The notes beneath the pieces are model-generated. The model did no database searches and was not told where the DNA came from. It was given only the letters and a program-made list of their open reading frames with translations. A stretch of DNA of 9,818 bases from an uncultured Bacteroidales bacterium (GTDB lineage Bacteria; Bacteroidota; Bacteroidia; Bacteroidales; P3). How positions within the stretch are numbered: the first letter of the stretch is position 1; every line of letters starts with the position of its first letter. Below are positions 6,466 to 9,818 of the stretch, in pieces. The stretch lies in assembly GCA_946540365.1 (NCBI GenBank), contig CAMNIH010000064.1, forward strand, positions 1-9,818. The letters are read 5' to 3'. The position numbers and the translations under genes are program-made.

Positions 6466-6492
6466 CAGGAGTGCCACATCATGACACTCCTG
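6466..6492 (-). terminator. Hairpin terminator after nmad3, T-tracts on both sides
   Basis: CAGGAGTG (6466-6473) and CACTCCTG (6485-6492) are perfect 8-bp arms with an 11-base loop. On the minus strand the hairpin is followed by TTTTTTATTTTT; on the plus strand it is followed by six T. It sits 22 bases after the nmad3 stop codon and is well placed to end the PLD-nmad2-nmad3 transcript. The hairpin also contains the palindrome shared with the 223-aa gene promoter, so it may have a second role as an operator. Confidence 0.75.
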
Positions 6493-6514
6493 CTTTTTTA
6501 CAAAAAAGATAAAA

Positions 6515-7312
6515 TCACAAAATGATTTTTCTTACCCAGTTCATTATTTCTTGAGTGGCATCAATAACGAACTCTTGCCCTATGGCAGCAGAAAGGAAAT
6601 AATCATCCTTCCAGGAATTGGGATTGTTGCTGATGTCTACATCCCTAAAGAAAGCAGGCAAGTCCCAACAGCGCCTCGTCATTCCTTCTTTGGTCAATAT
6701 TCTATCCTCTCGATAGGTAAGTACATCGCATCCTTTAATGTTATCCATAAAAGACAACCATTCAGTCGGCAAGAATATTGCATTTTTTTTATCATTCCTT
6801 ACTTTTTGGTCACCAATATGGGGATGATCTTTCAACCACTCCGGGGCTTTGTCCATTTGCTCGACAATCTCCCCAATTTGCATATAGGCATAAATCACAT
6901 GTAAGTCTCTTGCTCCCTTCTTGTATGCTAACTTTCCATTAATTACTTCCGTTTCTTTAAACCAGCCATAAAACAGAAACAAATCCCCTTCAGTGACTCC
7001 ATGATTTCGCAAATGAGTTAATGCACTACCGGCTTGTCCAAAGGCTGGCGTCCAACCCGGAAGTCTGTCCTTTAATTCTTTTCTTAAATCGGGATCTAAG
7101 TGGCAATAATCTTTTGGCTGTAGTTTTGTTTTGGGTTTCAATGAACTGATAATGTCATAATAACTCACGCCATCCCATAATAAAGAATCAAATGTATTGT
7201 TACCATCTTTGTCTGGAATTGGCAAAGACAAAAGTGTCCCATCTGGCAAAATTGGGTTAGGCTGCTTTCCATTCGAAGAATCAAAGCCTTTTCTGCTTAA
7301 TATGATTTTCAT
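6515..7312 (-). CDS. Nmad3-like protein (nucleotide modification associated domain 3)
   Basis: This 265-aa protein resembles the Nmad3 family, a group named from genomic association with modified-base genes; its reaction is not established. Features that led to the call are the N-terminus MKIILSRKGFDSSNGKQPNP with the proline-rich ILPDGTLLSLPIPD, then HLDPDLR (71-77), FGQAGSALTHL (91-101), GDLFLFYGWF (109-118) and HVIYAYMQIGEI (138-149). DHPHIGD (162-168) and the C-terminal WKDDYFLSAAIGQEFVID follow. Conserved K/R, D and H residues suggest an enzyme or a nucleotide-binding fold, but I cannot name catalytic residues with confidence. Its start overlaps the nmad2 stop codon by four bases (ATGA). 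The gene is AT-rich (about 42% GC in a sampled line against 68% in the TonB receptor), pointing to transfer. It is the last gene of the PLD-nmad2-nmad3 unit. Confidence 0.8.
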   Translation of the reverse strand: MKIILSRKGFDSSNGKQPNPILPDGTLLSLPIPDKDGNNTFDSLLWDGVSYYDIISSLKPKTKLQPKDYCHLDPDLRKELKDRLPGWTPAFGQAGSALTHLRNHGVTEGDLFLFYGWFKETEVINGKLAYKKGARDLHVIYAYMQIGEIVEQMDKAPEWLKDHPHIGDQKVRNDKKNAIFLPTEWLSFMDNIKGCDVLTYREDRILTKEGMTRRCWDLPAFFRDVDISNNPNSWKDDYFLSAAIGQEFVIDATQEIMNWVRKIIL

Positions 7313-7902
7313 GATAAAGGGTAAACTATTCCGGGTTTGTAGTTGTTAATGACTTGATCAATAATCTTCTTTGCTCTATTGTCTTCTAATGAGAGTTTCT
7401 TTAATCGATGCACGACAAATCCTTTCTCTACATTGATATGGATTGCATTCTCCACACCAAAGTAGTAGAACTCATTGCAAATCAAAACATACTTTCCACT
7501 TAAGTCCCGTTTTATATTAGTGGAATTGTGTCCTCCGCCATTATTGTGCTGGTGGAAATCATCACCGCCAAGGGGTTCGTAAATGTTATCACCAAAATCG
7601 TTAACCCAATCATTGGGCGAGGGTCGCTTCTCTGGATATTTTTCCCAATAATCCTTAATGAGCATTTTATCACTTACTTTAGCCAGATAGATTAGTTTTT
7701 GGCCATAATCACTAAAAGTGTACTTCTGTTTTTTCCCTTGAACCTTATTAGAAGTCCATCCAGAAATCCAATAACCTATTTCTGCACACCTTCGAATTGT
7801 GGGTTTGCACGTAGCCAAAGTCAATACACCCTGAAATGGATTTGGGGCAAATCCAGTATCATGAGTCATCTTATAACAATAAAGAAATCTTTCTCCTTTC
7901 AT
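7309..7902 (-). CDS. Nmad2-like protein (nucleotide modification associated domain 2)
   Basis: This 197-aa protein resembles the Nmad2 family of presumed modified-base-related proteins with no established activity. Key segments are FLYCYKMTHDTGFAPNPF (6-23), LTLATCKPTIRRCAEIGYWI (27-46, matching the family's CKPxIRRxAxxGDWI-like core), KLIYLAKVSDKM (69-80) and the Asp/Gly/His-rich stretch GGDDFHQHNNGGGHNSTNIKRD (in pieces from residue 112 on). YVLICNEFYYFG (138-149) follows. The overall pattern, a conserved N-terminal histidine plus CKP/IRR core, suggests a small-molecule or base-recognising fold; this is inference. The start lies 25 bases after the stop of the PLD-like gene with no obvious promoter between, and the stop overlaps the nmad3 start. 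The gene is AT-rich, unlike the PLD gene. Nmad2 next to Nmad3 supports both assignments. Confidence 0.8.
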   Translation of the reverse strand: MKGERFLYCYKMTHDTGFAPNPFQGVLTLATCKPTIRRCAEIGYWISGWTSNKVQGKKQKYTFSDYGQKLIYLAKVSDKMLIKDYWEKYPEKRPSPNDWVNDFGDNIYEPLGGDDFHQHNNGGGHNSTNIKRDLSGKYVLICNEFYYFGVENAIHINVEKGFVVHRLKKLSLEDNRAKKIIDQVINNYKPGIVYPLS

Positions 7903-7927
7903 ATCTTATCTGTTTTGTAAAATGTTT

Positions 7928-8440
7928 TTATCCAATCCTATCCCCACAGAAGTCTTTCCGCTTGCATTTGGCACAGTGGGTTCCTTGCCAGACGCTGTCG
8001 AGGTGGTCGGCGGCGGCATCCACCAGCGATGTCTCGTCGGTGAGGATGCCGGCCTCGAAGTTGCGGTTGTTGTCGCCTTTCATGCCTATGCCGGCACCCG
8101 TGAGGTTGGCGGAGCCGATGTAGGCCACCGAGCAGTCGAAAATCATTATCTTGAAATGCACCCTTGGGCAGAGTCTCCGCTCCAAGCGGCTCCACAAGCC
8201 CGGATACTTGTCGAAGTCCTCGCGGAAATTCTCACCTGGCTCTTTGGCGTGCAGCAGACGAATGTCGACACCGCGCTTGAGCAGCTTGTCGAGCACCGAG
8301 AGGAAGGGCACCACATTCCGACCTCCCTCCACATACAAGTCCTTCAGGTCAGCTGTACCAATCCACAAATCGTGCATGACCTTCTCGCACCTCGAGAGGA
8401 CTTCTGTATAATGGTCTTTATCGGCGATGTATTTCAGCAT
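7928..8440 (-). CDS. Phospholipase-D-like protein, single HKD motif (Nuc-type)
   Basis: This 170-aa protein is a minimal phospholipase-D superfamily member. Its one HKD motif is VHFKIMIFD (H95, K97, D102), followed by AYIGSANLTGAGIG (106-119) and NFEAGIL (127-133). Single-HKD proteins such as the nuclease Nuc dimerise to build the active site, and many act as endonucleases; the same is inferred here. The N-terminal strand WIGTADLKDL and the RGVDIRLLHA segment fit the PLD fold. The C-terminus adds HCAKCKRKDFC (155-165), a Cys cluster that with C91 could bind metal. The C91-PR stretch just before the HKD is also found in some PLD-like proteins. A perfect -7 box lies only ten bases upstream of the start. 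The gene is GC-rich except its last 50-odd bases, where AT-rich DNA begins. It leads the operon with nmad2 and nmad3. Confidence 0.88.
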   Translation of the reverse strand: MLKYIADKDHYTEVLSRCEKVMHDLWIGTADLKDLYVEGGRNVVPFLSVLDKLLKRGVDIRLLHAKEPGENFREDFDKYPGLWSRLERRLCPRVHFKIMIFDCSVAYIGSANLTGAGIGMKGDNNRNFEAGILTDETSLVDAAADHLDSVWQGTHCAKCKRKDFCGDRIG

Positions 8441-8450
8441 AATTTGGGTG

Positions 8451-8458
8451 CAAAGATA
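8451..8458 (-). promoter_or_regulatory. Promoter -7 box for the PLD-nmad2-nmad3 unit
   Basis: On the minus strand this reads TATCTTTG followed by C, a full TAnnTTTG match. It lies in the 44-base gap after the 223-aa gene. The start codon at 8440 is only ten bases further, so the transcript would begin nearly at the ATG. No convincing -33 box is seen at the usual distance, which is common in this group. Confidence 0.7.
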
Positions 8459-8484
8459 CGAATTTTTTCTGAAATAGATGCTTT

Positions 8485-9156
8485 TTATCCTTCAAGCGGC
8501 ACGTGGTCGACGTTTGTGTTTATCTGGTAGTTGAAGGCGTAGGTGGTCATGCGGAGGAGGTCGGGGATGGAGTAGTGCATGTGGGTGCAGAGGGCGTGGA
8601 CGGCGTAGCAGATGCAGAGGTGGTTGAGTTGGGGTATACGGAGGGGGCCTTCGGCCCAGGTCTGGCCGTCGTCGAGGTCACAGATGTGGTCGCCGCAGCA
8701 CCAGCCGATATCATCCATTCGCGAGTTCTGGCAAATGACCCACAGCATCTCGTTCCAATGCGAGCCATAGAAGGCGTCCTCTTCCATCTCGAAGAGCTGC
8801 GGATTGTCATCGTTGTGGCTGTAGAAGAGGGTGGTTTCCAGCTCGAAGGGCTCACCCTCGAGGGTGAGGATTGCAGACATCTGATCCTGCAACATGCGGT
8901 GGCGCTCGTTCAACTGCCTGGTCAGTGCCAGAAGCCGCTCGTTGACAACCTCAAAGCGCTGCACCTCGGCCTCGGTGGCGTGCTTTGCAAACATCTCATT
9001 GAGGATCCACTGCCGGGTGCCGAGATGGTCGTCAATTACCTCCTCTGTCGCCTTGTCCCAATAGCCCTCGAAGGGCTTGGCAATACGCAGGATATAATCC
9101 TCGCAATCCTGTAGCCGCTTGCGCAGCTGGCTGATATTGTCTTTTTGTTCTTGCAT
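8485..9156 (-). CDS. Hypothetical coiled-coil protein (223 aa)
   Basis: I do not recognise this protein. Residues 1-95 are rich in Leu, Glu, Arg and Gln with heptad-like spacing (ISQLRKRLQDCEDYILRIA; FEVVNERLLALTRQLNERHR) and probably form helices or a coiled coil. From about residue 100 it changes to a compact, acidic and aromatic domain (ELETTLFYSHNDDNP; LFEMEEDAFYGSHWNEMLWV). This domain has many cysteines and histidines: GWCCGDHICDLDDGQTW (151-167) and HLCICYAVHALCTHMHYSIPDLLRM (in pieces from 179 on). The Cys/His content could allow metal binding, but no standard motif is complete. The gene is GC-rich like the chromosome. Its promoter and palindrome closely match those of the 186-aa gene at 6421, suggesting shared control. 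It precedes the PLD gene on the same strand, with that gene's promoter in the 44-base gap, so it is probably a separate transcription unit. Confidence 0.75.
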   Translation of the reverse strand: MQEQKDNISQLRKRLQDCEDYILRIAKPFEGYWDKATEEVIDDHLGTRQWILNEMFAKHATEAEVQRFEVVNERLLALTRQLNERHRMLQDQMSAILTLEGEPFELETTLFYSHNDDNPQLFEMEEDAFYGSHWNEMLWVICQNSRMDDIGWCCGDHICDLDDGQTWAEGPLRIPQLNHLCICYAVHALCTHMHYSIPDLLRMTTYAFNYQINTNVDHVPLEG

Positions 9157-9178
9157 TTTATGATTATTTTTTCGGCTG

Positions 9179-9186
9179 CAAAAATA
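9179..9186 (-). promoter_or_regulatory. Promoter -7 box for the 223-aa gene
   Basis: Read on the minus strand this is TATTTTTG followed by CAGCCG, a full match to TAnnTTTG, 22 bases before the start at 9156. A TTG at the -33 position is part of GTTGTGGCAC upstream. The element GTGCCACAACGTGACGC (9197-9213, plus strand) lies ten bases upstream of the box, exactly as at 6453-6487. Confidence 0.7.
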
Positions 9187-9196
9187 GCAAAGCGGT

Positions 9197-9213
9197 GTGC
9201 CACAACGTGACGC
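9197..9213. promoter_or_regulatory. Imperfect palindrome shared with 6471-6487, candidate operator
   Basis: GTGCCACAACGTGACGC here and GTGCCACATCATGACAC at 6471-6487 agree at 13 or more of 17 positions, with half-sites GTGnCA and TGnCrC. Both lie ten bases upstream of an identical TATTTTTG box, over the -33 region. This fits a binding site for a common repressor. The 9-base hairpin CCACA/TGTGG at 9201-9218 overlaps it but has no T-tract as long as the one at 6466. Confidence 0.45.
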
Positions 9214-9264
9214 TGTGGTTTAAACCGTCAAAACTTCGTTTGGATGTGTCGGTTCGGGATGCTA

Positions 9265-9591
9265 TTACAGGCAGTGGAGCCAGTCGAAGGCCTGGGTGTG
9301 CCAGGGCAGGGTGGGGGAGGCCTCGAGGCGGTAGGCGGAGCGTTCGAAGGGGATGGCGCGGTAGGCACGGTACCAACTGCGGTAGCGGACGAGGCCTAAG
9401 AGCCAGAAAAACAGGTATAATACGTAGAACAGAACCACCAGCAGCGCTGCCTGCTGCCACAGGTGGACCGCTTCGTGGCGCACCTCGCGGGCGGTCAGCG
9501 CAGGGCCTTTGTACAGCACGCAGGGGAACAGCGTGATGGCGCGGTAGTCGCCCGGCGGGAAATGGCGTGTGTGGATCAGCAGCGGCTTCAT
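9265..9591 (-). CDS. Small membrane protein with HExxH motif
   Basis: This 108-aa protein has HEAVHLWQQ (39-47), a zinc-type HExxH motif. It is followed directly by one strongly hydrophobic segment (about 48-67, ALLVVLFYVLYLFFWLLGLV) and then the conserved-looking YRSWYRAYRAIPFERSAY (70-87). The layout, HExxH then a membrane helix then FExxAY, resembles a small uncharacterised Bacteroidota protein family. Glu83 could be a third metal ligand, as in gluzincin-type sites, but this is inference. It may be a membrane-bound peptidase or only a metal-binding relic. The start at 9591 is chosen because it begins at MKPLLI, just before the conserved part. An upstream extension to 9753 would run across the plus-strand promoter at 9687-9718 and shows no protein-like conservation. 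No clear promoter of its own was found. Confidence 0.78.
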   Translation of the reverse strand: MKPLLIHTRHFPPGDYRAITLFPCVLYKGPALTAREVRHEAVHLWQQAALLVVLFYVLYLFFWLLGLVRYRSWYRAYRAIPFERSAYRLEASPTLPWHTQAFDWLHCL

Positions 9592-9686
9592 GGTGTGGCT
9601 CCGGATGGTCGGTTGGTTGTTCGGCCCGTAAAACGGCAAAAAATGCCCTTTATTGCCCCTTGCGGGGCGGGTGGGTGCAAAATAAA

Positions 9687-9718
9687 TTTTGCCATGTCGA
9701 AAAAAGTGTGTATATTTG
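9687..9718 (+). promoter_or_regulatory. Strong Bacteroidota promoter (-33 and -7) reading out of the window
   Basis: TTTTG (9687-9691) and TATATTTG (9711-9718) match the -33 and -7 consensus, with 19 bases between them. It faces right, away from all minus-strand genes, and no ATG-led gene of any length follows before the window ends. It must therefore serve a gene beyond 9818 with a leader of at least 90 bases, which contains the tandem repeat at 9771-9812. Confidence 0.75.
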
Positions 9719-9770
9719 CAAACGGAAGGGAAAGGGTGCCGAGTGGATAACACCCTATCAACTATACCTT

Positions 9771-9812
9771 TTCTTCAGTCGTTCTTCAGTCGTTCTTCAG
9801 TCGTTCTTCAGT
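9771..9812 (+). repeat. 11-bp tandem repeat, TTCTTCAGTCG x 3.8
   Basis: Three exact copies of TTCTTCAGTCG (9771, 9782, 9793) and a fourth partial copy (TTCTTCAGT, 9804) lie in the leader downstream of the promoter at 9687-9718. Eleven is not a multiple of three, so as coding DNA the unit would cycle through all frames; it is more likely a leader or regulatory repeat. One turn of B-DNA is about 10.5 bp, so copies would lie on nearly the same face of the helix. Confidence 0.85.
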
Positions 9813-9818
9813 GATCAC

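Noticed and set aside
7922..8530. 202-aa plus-strand frame opposite the PLD gene
   Set aside because: The minus strand has the HKD motif and a promoter; this frame has no motif.
8503..9114. 203-aa plus-strand frame opposite the 223-aa gene
   Set aside because: Val/Glu/Gly-rich antisense shadow in GC-rich DNA, without a promoter or a credible start.
9217..9226. GGTTTAAACC palindrome
   Set aside because: A 10-base palindrome between genes without a T-tract, promoter spacing or second copy; too short to interpret.
9592..9753. 54-residue upstream extension of the HExxH protein
   Set aside because: It would run through the opposite-strand promoter at 9687-9718 and does not resemble protein; MKPLLI at 9591 is a better start.
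9771..9812. CRISPR-like array
   Set aside because: Units are 11 bases with no spacers; a plain tandem repeat.
1..9818. tRNA, rRNA, insertion-sequence ends or integrase
   Set aside because: No cloverleaf, rRNA signature, transposase or terminal inverted repeat pair was seen on either strand.

Overview
The window looks like chromosomal DNA of a GC-rich member of the Bacteroidota, probably Bacteroidales. Several non-coding stretches carry the Bacteroidota-type -7 promoter box TAnnTTTG. Start codons follow A-rich leaders rather than strong Shine-Dalgarno sites. The protein set also fits: a TonB-dependent receptor, a WYL regulator, a RhuM-like protein, and small uncharacterised proteins of a Bacteroidota kind.

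Layout. Positions 1-3671 are on the plus strand and very GC-rich (for example 41 of 60 bases at 3001-3060). They hold the 3' end of mnmG (gidA), a tRNA-dihydrouridine synthase (dusB) and a BtuB-like TonB-dependent outer-membrane receptor. Two sequences close to the ParB-binding site parS lie beside and inside dusB. From 3678 to 9591 every gene is on the minus strand and the content is accessory. In transcription order (right to left) these are: a small HExxH membrane protein (9591-9265); an unrecognised 223-aa coiled-coil protein (9156-8485); a three-gene set of a single-HKD phospholipase-D-like nuclease (8440-7928), an Nmad2-like protein (7902-7309) and an Nmad3-like protein (7312-6515); an unrecognised 186-aa protein plus an 89-aa zinc-ribbon protein (6421-5587); and an overlapping RhuM-like / WYL regulator / DEDDh exonuclease set (5495-3678). 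The right edge (9592-9818) has a strong plus-strand promoter for a gene outside the window and an 11-bp tandem repeat.

How the parts may work together. The best candidate for an undescribed system is the PLD-like + Nmad2 + Nmad3 unit. One promoter precedes it, its genes are tightly spaced or overlap, and a hairpin terminator follows it. Nmad (nucleotide-modification-associated) domains were named from comparative genomics of modified-base pathways, and their biochemistry is largely unknown. Pairing two of them with a nuclease-type PLD protein suggests modification sensing or DNA processing, possibly phage defence. The nmad genes are much AT-richer than the PLD gene and the chromosome, so the unit appears assembled from different sources. 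The RhuM-like gene appears to have lost a Fic domain by an in-frame internal deletion while keeping its 4-base overlap with the WYL regulator. The 186-aa and 223-aa genes share a near-identical promoter/palindrome module with the same spacing, which points to common control or duplication.

Family names come from recognising sequence patterns; no search was run.
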